Shown here: positions 25,310 through 32,955 of the stretch, piece after piece
How the letters are laid out: the number at the start of each line of letters is the position of its first letter
How positions within the stretch are numbered: position 1 is the stretch's first letter
Assembly (NCBI GenBank): GCA_003133325.1
Contig: PKXA01000052.1
Span: 73,166 to 137,165 of the forward strand
From: Acidimicrobiaceae bacterium
Lineage (GTDB): Bacteria > Actinomycetota > Acidimicrobiia > Acidimicrobiales > RAAP-2
DNA: 64,000 bases
Direction: 5' to 3'
Made by a program: the position numbers and the translations under genes
The notes under the pieces: generated by a model
Database searches by the model: none
What the model saw: only the letters and a program-made list of their open reading frames with translations
Told to the model about the DNA's origin: nothing

Positions 25310-25741
25310 TTATGAGATAAGGCTTGAACTCTTGCTGGCCCACCGGCGACCTGGCGCTGGGTGGTCTCGGGTTGCAACGGCCGCCTTTGACTTCTCCAAT
25401 TTCTGGAGCAATGAGGTGAGCATTTGCACCTCTTCGGCTTCCCATTCGGCAACGAACAAGGCGAACCGATCCAGACCGTCCTCGGTGAGCCGCTGAAGTT
25501 CGTCTGAACCAGAAGGTGTCAGTGTCACTCGGCAGGAACGTCTGTCATCCGTGTCGGCCTCAACCTGTACCAAGCCGAGATCTTCTAGTTCACGGACTTG
25601 CCGGGTGACCCGTGAGGGATGAACGTCCTGCACACCGGCAATCCGTGAGGGGCGGATGCCTGGGTTGGCGGCAACGACCTGCAAGAGACTCAGGATGGTC
25701 GCACCGTTCTTCTGCCTTCGTGATCGGTCCAGAGCAGCATT
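25310..25741 (-). pseudogene. Truncated MarR-type regulator
   Basis: The frame encodes a winged-helix MarR core: GATILSLLQVVAANPGIRPS, RIAGVQDVHPSRVTRQVRELEDLGLVQ (recognition helix), ADTDDRRSCRVTLTPSG (wing) and a C-terminal helix. It starts abruptly at LDRSRRQKNGA with no start codon at a sensible place. The frame continues upstream only into sequence that belongs to a tyrosine recombinase in another frame. The N-terminal dimerisation helix appears to have been lost by a deletion joining the two genes near 25745. Confidence 0.6.
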
Positions 25742-25748
25742 CGTGGTG

Positions 25749-26060
25749 AACAGACGCGGGATCGACGTGACCGAGGTAGGTGGAAAGCAGCGGTATCCGC
25801 CGGTCGATGTCCTCGCCGGCGCGATACCAACCGAGCAACGTGTCCACGGCAAAGGGATGTCTGAGATCGTGCGGTCGAGGTCGAGGTCGAGGTCGAGGTC
25901 GAGGTCGAGGTCGAGGTCGAGGTCGAGGTCGGGCGCGAGCGCCGCGGCCGTCCAGGCCGACCTCGCAGACCAGCTTCGTGAAGGTGCGGTTGAGCTCCTC
26001 CCGTGCCATGCGATGTCGTCTGGCAGAGGTGAAGAACGCCGGCGTTGAGAGCTCAGGGAT
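25749..26060 (-). pseudogene. Tyrosine recombinase fragment with expanded Pro-Arg repeat
   Basis: The frame contains FFTSARRHRMAREELNRTFTKL, then GRGARARPR, a run of Pro-Arg, and HDLRHPFAVDTLLGWYRAGEDIDRR followed by LLSTYLGHVDPAS. These are the catalytic-domain boxes of phage-integrase/XerC-like recombinases (HxLRH with the second Arg, then the LGH box). The fragment lacks the N-terminal half and everything after LGHVDPAS, including the catalytic Tyr, so it is dead. It abuts the truncated MarR gene. Confidence 0.72.
25873..25932. repeat. (GGTCGA)9 hexanucleotide array
   Basis: Nine perfect tandem GGTCGA units (25873-25926) plus a tenth imperfect one (GGTCGG) lie inside the recombinase fragment. 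On the minus strand they encode alternating Pro and Arg between ARPR and HDLRH, so the array is an in-frame expansion of an existing PR pair. Confidence 0.95.
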
Positions 26061-26097
26061 ACAAGCGTCAGCGAAACATGCGTCGCGCTAGTAATGC

Positions 26098-26126
26098 TTG
26101 ACGTTAGTAACGTGACACGTTAACAT
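26098..26126 (+). promoter_or_regulatory. higBA-type promoter with two overlapping palindromes
   Basis: TTGACG (26098-26103), 17 bases, TAACAT (26121-26126) is a near-consensus promoter. Its spacer is filled by two overlapping perfect palindromes, ACGTTA-G-TAACGT (26101-26113) and AACGTG-A-CACGTT (26109-26121). The predicted start of transcription falls at about 26133, the GTG of the toxin, implying a leaderless mRNA. Confidence 0.7.
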
Positions 26127-26132
26127 CGGTCA

Positions 26133-26420
26133 GTGCTGACGGAAGAGTCGTTCCGAGATACGGAAACTTGGAGGGTCTGGCAGCGAAAGTCTGTACGGAA
26201 GTTCGGTCCAGAGGTGCAACGGATGGCTTGGCGCAGATTGGCATACATCAACGCCGCCGAAAGAATCGGAGACCTGGCGGTTCCGCCCGGCAACCAGCTT
26301 GAAAAGCTCAAGGGCGATCGGGCGGGGTACTACAGCATTCGGGTGAACGATCAATACCGAATCTTCTTTCGGTGGAGCGCCACCGGCCCGGAAGACGTTG
26401 AGTTGGTCGACCATCACTAA
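26133..26420 (+). CDS. HigB/RelE-type toxin
   Basis: A 95-residue RelE-superfamily mRNA interferase of the HigB (plasmid killer) type. SFRDTETWRVWQRKSVRKFG begins it, then LAYINAAERIGDLAVPPGNQLEKLKGDRAGYYSIRVNDQYRIFFRW contains the family core (LEKLKGDRxGxxSIRVNxQYRIxF), with the terminal VELVDHH giving the conserved His. The GTG at 26133 coincides with the predicted transcription start. It precedes the HigA-like gene by nine bases with an AAGGAGG ribosome site between. All signature residues are intact. Confidence 0.9.
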   Translation: MLTEESFRDTETWRVWQRKSVRKFGPEVQRMAWRRLAYINAAERIGDLAVPPGNQLEKLKGDRAGYYSIRVNDQYRIFFRWSATGPEDVELVDHH

Positions 26421-26429
26421 GGAGGACAG

Positions 26430-26741
26430 ATGACCGACACCGACACACCGATCATGCCACCCATCCACCCAGGCGAGATGCTGATGGAGGACTTCCTGAA
26501 GCCGTTGGGGGTCAGCCAGTACCGGCTGGCCCAGGCGATCGGCGTTCCCGCTCGCCGGATCAACGAGATCGTCCATGGGACCCGACGGATCAGCGCCGAC
26601 ACCGCGTTGCGTCTTTCCCGGTACTTCGGGATGAGCGACGGTTTTTGGATGAACCTTCAAGGGCACTACGACCTGGAGGTGGAGAAGGACCGGCTCGACG
26701 CAACACTCAAAGGCATCGAGCCGTTGGCTGCCGCCAGCTAG
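26430..26741 (+). CDS. HigA-type HTH antitoxin
   Basis: A 103-residue XRE-family antitoxin. MPPIHPGEMLMEDFLKPLGVSQYRLAQAIGVPARRINEIVHGTRRIS is the classical HigA N-terminus and helix-turn-helix, followed by ADTALRLSRYFGMSDGFWMNLQ. It neutralises the upstream toxin and probably represses the operon by binding the palindromes before it. The toxin-first order is typical of higBA. Confidence 0.95.
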   Translation: MTDTDTPIMPPIHPGEMLMEDFLKPLGVSQYRLAQAIGVPARRINEIVHGTRRISADTALRLSRYFGMSDGFWMNLQGHYDLEVEKDRLDATLKGIEPLAAAS

Positions 26742-26817
26742 ACGCGTCCGGGGTCGCTCACGCTTCCACCAAGTAGCTCCCGTCGCACCGAGCCATGTAG
26801 GGAGTGGTCAGGGGAGG

Positions 26818-27046
26818 CTGTGGAGAACGGTCCGGCCAGCCGCAACGTCAGCTTCAACCTCTGCGAAGAACGCGAGTGCCTTCCCCGGGGTGTCGAGCCG
26901 CCGGCCGTCCATCGTGATCGAGACATCATCGGGCGTTGGGTGGCACAGAACGTCATGGTCGACGCGGCGAACTCGTTCGACTCTCCACCGATAGCCCCAA
27001 GCCTCGCCGATTCGCCGACCGGCGACTTTTGCATACCACCGCCACC
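26818..27046 (-). pseudogene. Remnant related to the antitoxin-like gene at 28636-28830
   Basis: A minus-strand frame ending at the stop 26818-26820 reads AKVAGRRIGEAWGYRWRVER, then VRRVDHDVLCHPTPDDVSIT, MDGRRLDTPGKALAFFAEVE and ADVAAGRTVLHSLP. PTPDDVsItmDGRRLDt closely parallels PTPDDVTILWDGRRLDS in the small gene at 28636-28830. No start codon is evident and the 5' side runs into an unrelated plus-strand gene fragment. It is probably a truncated relative of that gene. Confidence 0.45.
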
Positions 27047-27049
27047 ACC

Positions 27050-27943
27050 GACCCCGCCAGTACCACCTGCTGCTTCAACCAGTCCGCAAACCTCTCCTCG
27101 TCGAGTTCGTCGGGCACGGCCACCTGCACCAATGACGGTACGACGGCGAGTGCCACCGGAGGGGGTGCTCTTACCGTCGCCCAGTACGGATCGGACCCGG
27201 TGGGCGCACCGACCTTCTCGTCGACCGGGGAGTACTTCGACGTGGCCTTGTCGTCGGGTAACTCCTTTACCTCTGCCACCATCAACGATTGCAACCTGGG
27301 CGGGGGAACCGGCCTTGAGTGGTGGAATCCGCAAGCCAGTGCGGGCCCGGGAGCTTGGCAGCCGGTTTTGCCGACACCCACCTACACGGCTGGCCCACCG
27401 GCCTGCGTGTCGGTGACCCTCAACTCCACCAGCAGCCCCACCCTGGCCCAGCTGAGCGGCACAGTGTTCGGGGTGTCGTCGCGTCCGACACCGACCCTCA
27501 CCCAGGGTGGCCCGACCACGCCGACGGTCGGCGAGGGTGGCGGCTACAGAGGCCATCTGACTGTGACAAACGCCGCCGGGACCGTCAGCTGTACCGGGAT
27601 CAGCTCAGCGCACTCCCCTGACGTCGTGGCCACCTCCACCGGGGCGATCAGCGTGGCCACCTCGCTCGCACCGGGCACCCACACGGTCAGCGCTGGCGAC
27701 AGCGACACCAGCGGTGACACCGGCGCGTGGAACTTCACCCTCACCGTCAGCCCGGCCACCCCAACCCCAAGCACCGGCTATTCGGAAGTGGCTTCCGATG
27801 GCGGGATCTTCTCCTTCGGCGACGCCACCTTCGGCGACTCGATGGGCGGCACCCACCAGAACCAGCCGGTTGTCGGCATGGCTGCGAGCCGACCGCTTCG
27901 ATTGATGAGGTTCATTCGATTGCCGACGATGAACGCCCTTTGA
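27050..27943 (+). pseudogene. Fragment of a secreted repeat protein
   Basis: A plus-strand frame with features of an exported actinobacterial surface protein but neither a start nor a signal peptide. It shows Ser/Thr-rich segments, ALTVAQYGSDPVGAPTFSST and SATINDCNLGGGTGLEWWNP (paired Cys), a Thr/Pro-rich linker, an Ig-like stretch, then one repeat SEVASDGGIFSFGDATFGDS, MGGTHQNQPVVGMAA. Such GGIFSFGDA repeats normally occur in long tandem arrays thought to form a propeller; here the array stops after one unit and runs into unrelated residues. The frame is open, but the gene is truncated at both ends. Confidence 0.6.
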
Positions 27944-28018
27944 TCTTCAGCGGTGAGCGGGCATAATCCCGCGGCATCGACCAGCCATAGCTGGAGTCCG
28001 CCCTCTTTGGCACCGTGT

Positions 28019-28040
28019 CCGCAAGGGGAACGCCTTGCGG
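28019..28040. terminator. Possible hairpin between convergent fragments
   Basis: CCGCAAGG (28019-28026) and CCTTGCGG (28033-28040) form an 8-base perfect stem with a 6-base loop, between the secreted-protein fragment and the convergent nucleotidyltransferase gene. There is no T-tract. Confidence 0.3.
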
Positions 28041-28100
28041 CACAGGCTCTCCGTATGGGCGACGAAGGCGACGGCCGCTTGAGACCTCGATAACCAAAGT

Positions 28101-28649
28101 TCATGAGAGAGGTCCGTCGCCGCCAGCACGGGCGTCCCGTAAAGCGCGTAGCTCGGGTAGGGCCTCTCGGTCCTTGGCCCGGTCGGCCCGCTCCTTGGCT
28201 CGGATGATGTCCTCCAAGCTCGCGGCCCGGATCACGAACCCATCGCCCCGTAGCACCATCGCTCGCCCTGCCAACTCCTCGTACGGCACCAAGCGGCCGT
28301 CCGGAGCCTCCAAACCGGCGAGCACATCAAAGGGACCCGCATCGGTCATCCATGTCGACATGCTGGCCATATCAAGGGTCGTACCGTCGATCTGGACTGG
28401 CAGCGTCTGGGCCTCCACATCGGCCATCCCACCGACGCGGAGACGAGCATTCAACTCCCGCAAGGCGTCGGCGAGCCGGTCGAGGTTGGCCCGCTCCCGG
28501 CGTACAACGCAGTCTGCGTCTTCGGTCGGGCGCTCGGCGCCGTAACCGATGGCGGCAACCCCTCCGACCATCAGGTACTCCACTCCGTGGCGGTCGAGGA
28601 CCTCGATCAGACGTCCAAGATCGTGCGGCGGACCATCAGGATCGGACAT
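28101..28649 (-). CDS. Nucleotidyltransferase of a toxin-antitoxin-like pair
   Basis: A 182-residue protein with a minimal nucleotidyltransferase fold: HDLGRLIEVLDRHGVEYLMVGGVAAIGYGAERPTEDADCVV contains the GG...D.D signature (TEDADCVV), followed by ATSLEDIIRAKERADRAKDREALPELRALR-type C-terminal helices seen in AbiEii/DUF6036-like proteins. Such enzymes act as toxins that modify RNA or proteins, or as their regulators. Its start overlaps the upstream small gene by 14 bases, a toxin-antitoxin-like arrangement. Confidence 0.8.
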   Translation of the reverse strand: MSDPDGPPHDLGRLIEVLDRHGVEYLMVGGVAAIGYGAERPTEDADCVVRRERANLDRLADALRELNARLRVGGMADVEAQTLPVQIDGTTLDMASMSTWMTDAGPFDVLAGLEAPDGRLVPYEELAGRAMVLRGDGFVIRAASLEDIIRAKERADRAKDREALPELRALRDARAGGDGPLS

Positions 28650-28830
28650 CGGCGCCGATGGCCTCCTCGGCGCGCTTCGCTGCCACCTCTGTCAGCCATT
28701 CCATTACCGCTTCCCGTGAGTCCAACCGTCGGCCGTCCCAAAGAATGGTCACGTCGTCCGGGGTAGGGGGCGCGGCTTGACGAACGCGCTCGATCAGCTG
28801 CTCGGCGGTCATCACGGGTTGCGCAGCCAT
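28636..28830 (-). CDS. Small partner of the nucleotidyltransferase, probable antitoxin
   Basis: A 64-residue protein beginning MAAQPVMTAEQLIERVRQAA, then PTPDDVTILWDGRRLDSREAVMEWLTEVAAKRAEE. The start at 28830 follows a weak GAAGG; an upstream ATG at 28851 is possible. It has no known DNA-binding motif. It is called a probable antitoxin because it overlaps a nucleotidyltransferase gene and because a degraded relative lies at 26818-27046. Function is otherwise unknown. Confidence 0.6.
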   Translation of the reverse strand: MAAQPVMTAEQLIERVRQAAPPTPDDVTILWDGRRLDSREAVMEWLTEVAAKRAEEAIGADVRS

Positions 28831-28851
28831 GCCTTCAGAATACCCGCGCAT

Positions 28852-29228
28852 CGCTCTCCGAACAGCCAGTTGAGCGATGGCTCACTGGGCGCCCGTCACG
28901 ATCTCTTGTCGAGCGACGATCCCGAATGGGTTGCGGTGTCCCGCGCCCAATCAACCGAGCGGCGTGTCGTTCTGTCGAGGCCGTGGACCGGCGGTGTCGG
29001 GCAACCTCGGGAATCAACAACACACGCCCCGACGGATTCACCTGCGGGGGCCAGCTGTCGACCGCTGCAGTGCAGCCGTCGTTGCATTGAACGCACGGAC
29101 TCGCTGGTACCCATGATGCCCCTATCCTGTGGATTCACACCCGCCGACTGACGATGGCCATGCTCGACGAGGCTGGCGCAAAGAAATCCCATGCAACGTC
29201 TCGGCCTTCTCGGGCGTCTTAATTGGTG
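28852..29228. other. Divergent gene-free region
   Basis: 377 bases between the nucleotidyltransferase pair (minus) and the ECF sigma gene (plus). No recognisable coding sequence, RNA or repeat. It should contain both promoters. Confidence 0.35.
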
Positions 29229-29813
29229 ATGGGTAAACTCGGTTGCATAGTCGACGCGGATACAGAGCACAACGCCGGTGTTACCGGTGCCCCTCCTGCG
29301 GCGCCAATCTCCCCGAGCGCTCAGATTGCCGCCACCGTCCCGGGTGCCCCGGCACTTCTGGCTGAGGCAGAGAAGGCGAGCTTTGGTGACTTCTACGCCG
29401 GCCACTATTCCGACCTGGTGCGCTTGGCCGCTCTGCTGAGCGGATCCGCCGACGCTGCACCCGACCTGGTGCAGGACTGCTTTGTCCGCTTGCAAGGGCA
29501 CTGGACAGCCGTGCACGACCCGCTACCCTACGTCCGGCGCAGCGTCGTCCATGCGTGTGCATCGCACCATCGGAGCATCGCCCGTGGACGCCGTCTGCCC
29601 ACTCCGGAGGTTCCGGATTCCGAGCTCGGTGCCGACGAACTGGAAGACGCCCTGGCCAAGCTGCCGGCCCGCCAGCGTGCCGCAGTGGTGCTGCGCTACT
29701 ACGGCGACCTACCCGACGCCGATATTGCCCGAGCTCTGCGTTGCCGCCCTGGCACCGTTCGTTCTCTCATCCACCGGGCGTTGGCAGATCTGAGAAAGGT
29801 GATCGAACCATGA
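29229..29813 (+). CDS. ECF sigma factor, SigE-like family
   Basis: A 194-residue extracytoplasmic-function sigma factor. Region 2 is FGDFYAGHYSDLVRLAALLSG with SADAAPDLVQDCFVRLQGHW, and region 4 is LEDALAKLPARQRAAVVLRYYGDLPDADIARALRCRPGTVRSLIHRAL. About 45 N-terminal residues before region 2 are Ala/Pro-rich and probably disordered. Starts TTG 29223, GTG 29226 and ATG 29229 are adjacent; ATG is used. The stop overlaps the start of the next gene (ATGA), whose product is the likely anti-sigma or sensing partner. Confidence 0.92.
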   Translation: MGKLGCIVDADTEHNAGVTGAPPAAPISPSAQIAATVPGAPALLAEAEKASFGDFYAGHYSDLVRLAALLSGSADAAPDLVQDCFVRLQGHWTAVHDPLPYVRRSVVHACASHHRSIARGRRLPTPEVPDSELGADELEDALAKLPARQRAAVVLRYYGDLPDADIARALRCRPGTVRSLIHRALADLRKVIEP

Positions 29814-30964
29814 GCGACGCATTGGAGGACCGCCTTCGTTCCCACCTCGCCGGGAAGGCAGCTCAGGTCCGGGCCGACTCCGACCCCGGTGCGCTCATGG
29901 AGCGCTCGGCCGGGCGGTCCGGGCATCGACGCCCCCTGACGATGGGAGCGGTAGCCATCGCTGTGCTCTTCGCGGGCTCTGGCGTCCTGACCGGCGCCAA
30001 CCTGGTCGGCGGCAGATCCACCGCCACGCCCCTGGCCGCGGTGCCGTCGACGACCGTCCCCGGCCGGGCCGGTGCGTCTCTGGCACCCAGCCCTTCCGGG
30101 GCATCGAACCTCCCTTCCATTGCCATCCAGACGCCGTACACCTTCCTCTTCACCCGCACCACCTCGTCGGGCGTGACCATTCGGGCCTACGGATCCGGGA
30201 GCAGTACGACCGGGGGATGCACGCAAACAGCGCCCTGCCCACCAGTGGGCATCGTGCCCGGGCCGATGCCGTGCCCGCAGGGTGCCATTTGTGCGCAGCC
30301 AACGGTGATCCCGCAAACGCAGAGTGGTGCCACCGGGGGCGGCAGTGCGTCCGCTGGCGGAGCGGTGTCGTCCGGCACTGCGGTAGGGACGCCCGAGACT
30401 CGGCCCACCCAAAGCACCGGGTCCGGTAGCACCGGGTCCGGGTCCGTCGGCACGGTGCCATCCCAGCCCACCGCCGAATGCGGACAGTTGGTGATCGAAC
30501 TGTCGACCGACAAAGCGGTGGGGAACGGTTCTGTGCTTCGACCGACCATGGCGGCTCCCTCTCCGGTCACGGTGGAGCTCCTCGGTGTGGGCTCCTTCGG
30601 TACCGCAGAGGGCGCGCCGGTGGGCTGGGTCGTCGTCTGGGTGGGCAGCGGCGTGGCATCGGTCCATCTGTCGTCGGGCGGCACCGCCGTCGACGCCATG
30701 CCACCGAACTCCGGCATCGTCGTGCTGGCGGTGCCGGGTAACTCCGAGCTGGCTGGGGCGACGGTGGTCGGCGTCGATCGGAGCGGAGCAGCCGTTGCCA
30801 CAGTGCCGGCCGACCAAGTGTCGGGACCCGACGCCTCAAACGCCTGCACGACCTTGCCCACCAAGCCCCTGGCCACCAATCCCCTGACCACCACGACCAC
30901 GGCGTCCCCGACCACTCTGCCCGCGCCGACGAATACATCCGTCACGTCGCAGAACGGCCGATAA
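29810..30964 (+). CDS. Single-pass membrane protein, candidate anti-sigma partner
   Basis: A 384-residue protein. The N-terminus (EDRLRSHLAGKAAQVRADSD) is cytoplasmic and short, one membrane helix follows at residues ~43-64 (TMGAVAIAVLFAGSGVLTGA), and the rest is predicted outside. The outer part is Ser/Thr/Gly/Pro-rich with two Cys-Pro clusters (CTQTAPCPP, MPCPQGAICAQP), then a folded segment of about 130 residues (CGQLVIELSTDKAVGN ... VVVWVGSGVASVHL) and a Thr/Pro-rich tail. It lacks the zinc-binding HxxxCxxC motif of ZAS anti-sigma factors. The role is inferred from coupling to the sigma gene. Confidence 0.7.
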   Translation: MSDALEDRLRSHLAGKAAQVRADSDPGALMERSAGRSGHRRPLTMGAVAIAVLFAGSGVLTGANLVGGRSTATPLAAVPSTTVPGRAGASLAPSPSGASNLPSIAIQTPYTFLFTRTTSSGVTIRAYGSGSSTTGGCTQTAPCPPVGIVPGPMPCPQGAICAQPTVIPQTQSGATGGGSASAGGAVSSGTAVGTPETRPTQSTGSGSTGSGSVGTVPSQPTAECGQLVIELSTDKAVGNGSVLRPTMAAPSPVTVELLGVGSFGTAEGAPVGWVVVWVGSGVASVHLSSGGTAVDAMPPNSGIVVLAVPGNSELAGATVVGVDRSGAAVATVPADQVSGPDASNACTTLPTKPLATNPLTTTTTASPTTLPAPTNTSVTSQNGR

Positions 30965-31213
30965 CCGCCTGGGCCGGCGCTGCCAGCCCGCCCGGAGCAG
31001 TGGGTGAGGGTGCGAGCATGACCGATTGTCCGATCTGAACCGCCGGAGCCATGGATCGACCCTGGTTCAAGAGCACGCAGATCGACGGTGCGGCGCTCAC
31101 TACCGAGCTGGTGGGCGCTCCGGGTCCGGCGCGGTGTTGCTCCGCCTGTTTCACCGAACCGGGGCTAGCGGACCCGATGGTCGACAGGAACGGCCGCGTA
31201 TGCTGGGTTGACC

Positions 31214-31696
31214 ATGACGACCCAGATCGCAATCATCGGTGGGTCCGAGGCAACGGCTCCAGTGATCGCGACGGCGGAGGAAGTCGGCGCGGCCCTCGCA
31301 TCCGCGGGAGCGATCATCGTCTGCGGTGGCCTCGGAGGGGTCATGGCCTCCGCCTGCCGGGGTGCCAAGTCGGCAGGCGGGCTAACGGTGGGCATCCTGC
31401 CAGGCAGGGACCCCTCAGCCGCGAACCCGTGGGTCGACGTGGTCATCGCCACCGGCCTCGGCGAGGCGCGCAACTCTCTCGTTGTTGGCTCCGCCGCGGT
31501 CGTGATTGCTCTCGACGGAGAATACGGCACCCTTTCGGAGATCGCCCTGGCCCTTCGCTCTGGTACTCCAGTAATCGGCGTCGGCACATGGTCCCTTACC
31601 CGGCCCGACGGTGAAGTGGACACGGGGATCGTGCCGATCGAGGATCCGTGTGAGGCGGCGGCAGTAGCATTGAGTCTGGCATCCGCCCGGTTGTGA
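31214..31696 (+). CDS. TIGR00725-type LOG-like Rossmann protein
   Basis: A 160-residue protein of the family around TIGR00725, related to LOG/lysine-decarboxylase-like nucleotide-binding proteins. It shows IAIIGGSEATAPVI, IIVCGGLGGVMASACRGAKSAGG, GILPGRD, ATGLGEARNSLVVGSAAVVIALDGEYGTLSEIALALRSGTPVIG. The GEARN and GTLSE boxes correspond to the nucleotide-phosphate site. LOG proteins release free cytokinin bases from their ribotides, but many relatives have other roles. ATG at 31214. It is monocistronic. Confidence 0.88.
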   Translation: MTTQIAIIGGSEATAPVIATAEEVGAALASAGAIIVCGGLGGVMASACRGAKSAGGLTVGILPGRDPSAANPWVDVVIATGLGEARNSLVVGSAAVVIALDGEYGTLSEIALALRSGTPVIGVGTWSLTRPDGEVDTGIVPIEDPCEAAAVALSLASARL

Positions 31697-31993
31697 ATGA
31701 TTTGCCATGGCTCGGCGTAGCCTTCGTCGCGTCGATTACCTGAGCGCGCCAGATTGTCCCATCAGGGTGCGTCCCGCGAAGCAGCGATTGGGGCCGAGCG
31801 ACCAGATCAGACGGTTCTCGCGGCTCGCATGGCCGGGCCGGTCAGCCTCAGCCTGGCCTCCCGCAAGGGGATCTGTGAGCGGGACCGGCTCGCTGGCCTC
31901 GGTGGTCATAAGCGTTCATTCTTGGACACCGATAGTCGGTGCTGGAGACCGCCGTGCTGAGGTGCAACATCTGAAACCTGTCCGCTTGTCTCA
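31697..31993. other. Gene-free spacer
   Basis: About 300 bases between the LOG-like gene and the next toxin-antitoxin module. I see no protein-like frame and no structured RNA. Confidence 0.35.
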
Positions 31994-32012
31994 ATCCTAC
32001 TGATGGTAGGAT
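31994..32012 (+). promoter_or_regulatory. Palindromic operator before the 32019 antitoxin
   Basis: ATCCTAC-TGATG-GTAGGAT has perfect 7-base arms and ends six bases before the ATG at 32019. TTGTCT (31986-31991) upstream could be the -35 box. The position fits an autoregulated antitoxin. Confidence 0.6.
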
Positions 32013-32018
32013 CCAGAC

Positions 32019-32495
32019 ATGGCTGAGGCAGCACGCAAGGGTGACGGAGTGGCCAAGAGCGCGCGCTTGGCGAAGACGACGGCGAAGGGTGTGCGCACGT
32101 CCAGGGTCGTAACAAAGAGCGACAAGACCGCTGGCGAGTACCAATCACCAAGGGCAAAAGGGAGCGGCTCCCAGGTCCCAGCCGAAGGGGTCATAGGTAA
32201 CATTCGAGTTGCAACGGGTCCCGCTTTCGACGCAGCGGCGCGGTTGCGGGTCGCTGGGACAAACACCGCGCACGAGAAGGAAAAACTCTCCATCACGCTC
32301 GACAAGTCGATCGTCGAGGAGATCCGGGCGCTCTCCGGTGGGCGCCCGATGTCGACCTCGATCAACGTTCTCCTGCACGACGCGCTTGCTCAGCATCGTC
32401 TCGGCGAACTCGTTGCCGAGATGGAAGAGACAGCAGGACCGGTGACGGCGGAAGCTTACGAGCGCGTGTTTTCTCAGTGGTTCGAGGAGGAGTAG
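32019..32495 (+). CDS. Antitoxin candidate with long basic N-terminal extension
   Basis: A 158-residue protein. The first ~55 residues are strongly basic and low in hydrophobics (ARLAKTTAKGVRTSRVVTKSD). The C-terminal half looks like an antitoxin: KEKLSITLDKSIVEEIRALSGGRPMSTSINVLLHDALAQHR, a ribbon-helix-helix type core, then an acidic tail VTAEAYERVFSQWFEEE. The start is supported by the operator immediately upstream. It overlaps the PIN-like gene by 19 bases. The basic extension is unusual for this class. Confidence 0.75.
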   Translation: MAEAARKGDGVAKSARLAKTTAKGVRTSRVVTKSDKTAGEYQSPRAKGSGSQVPAEGVIGNIRVATGPAFDAAARLRVAGTNTAHEKEKLSITLDKSIVEEIRALSGGRPMSTSINVLLHDALAQHRLGELVAEMEETAGPVTAEAYERVFSQWFEEE

Positions 32496-32911
32496 CCAAG
32501 GGTCCTCCTGCGCCATGGCCCTCGTTGGTTCTCGATAGCGAGGGGCTGTGGTCCGTATCGAGGAGTGAGTCGAATGCCCAGGCCGCTGTCCAAGCGTCTT
32601 GGAATGCCGGCGTCCGCGTCGTGGTGCCGTCGATCGTCCTCGCCGAAACTCTCTTCGGTGACCAACGGGACGCACCGGTGAACCAGGTCCTCAAGAAACT
32701 CGCGATCTTTTCCGTCGACGAGGATGTCGCCCGGGTCGCAGCCCGTCTCAAGCGCCTGAGCGGGATGAGCGGAGTTGCTTCCACCATCGACGCCATCGTG
32801 GTCGCTGTCTCGGTCAGTTTGGGTGGCGGAGCCATCCTCACTTCCGATCCCGACGACATCAAGCAGTTGGCTGACGCCCAGCCTCTCCCTATTCATCCGA
32901 TCGTCATGTAG
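32477..32911 (+). CDS. PIN-domain toxin candidate
   Basis: A 144-residue PIN-like protein: LVLDSEGLWSVSRSESN (first Asp), VRVVVPSIVLAETLFGDQRD (Glu), STIDAIVVAVSVSLGGGAILTSDPDDIKQLADA (Asp and TSDPDD box). The only reasonable in-frame start is GTG at 32477, inside the antitoxin gene; the GAGGAGG at 32481-32489 would otherwise need a non-standard start downstream. Pairing with the preceding antitoxin and all acids support a VapC-like RNase. Confidence 0.82.
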   Translation: MVRGGVAKGPPAPWPSLVLDSEGLWSVSRSESNAQAAVQASWNAGVRVVVPSIVLAETLFGDQRDAPVNQVLKKLAIFSVDEDVARVAARLKRLSGMSGVASTIDAIVVAVSVSLGGGAILTSDPDDIKQLADAQPLPIHPIVM

Positions 32912-32955
32912 GGATCCCCTTCCGACACATCATCAATTCGTCGCGGGGCCAAGAA

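Noticed and set aside
25873..25932. Possible CRISPR or satellite array
   Set aside because: Units are six bases without spacers; it is a simple in-frame hexamer repeat inside a broken gene.
26936..27416. Second plus frame and several minus frames over the secreted-protein fragment
   Set aside because: Only one plus frame shows recognisable surface-protein sequence; the minus reading VAVPDELDEERFADWLKQQ looks protein-like but lies opposite that frame.
28852..29228. Possible tRNA or small RNA in the divergent gap
   Set aside because: No cloverleaf pattern, CCA end or stable hairpin series could be found by eye; none was found in other gaps either.
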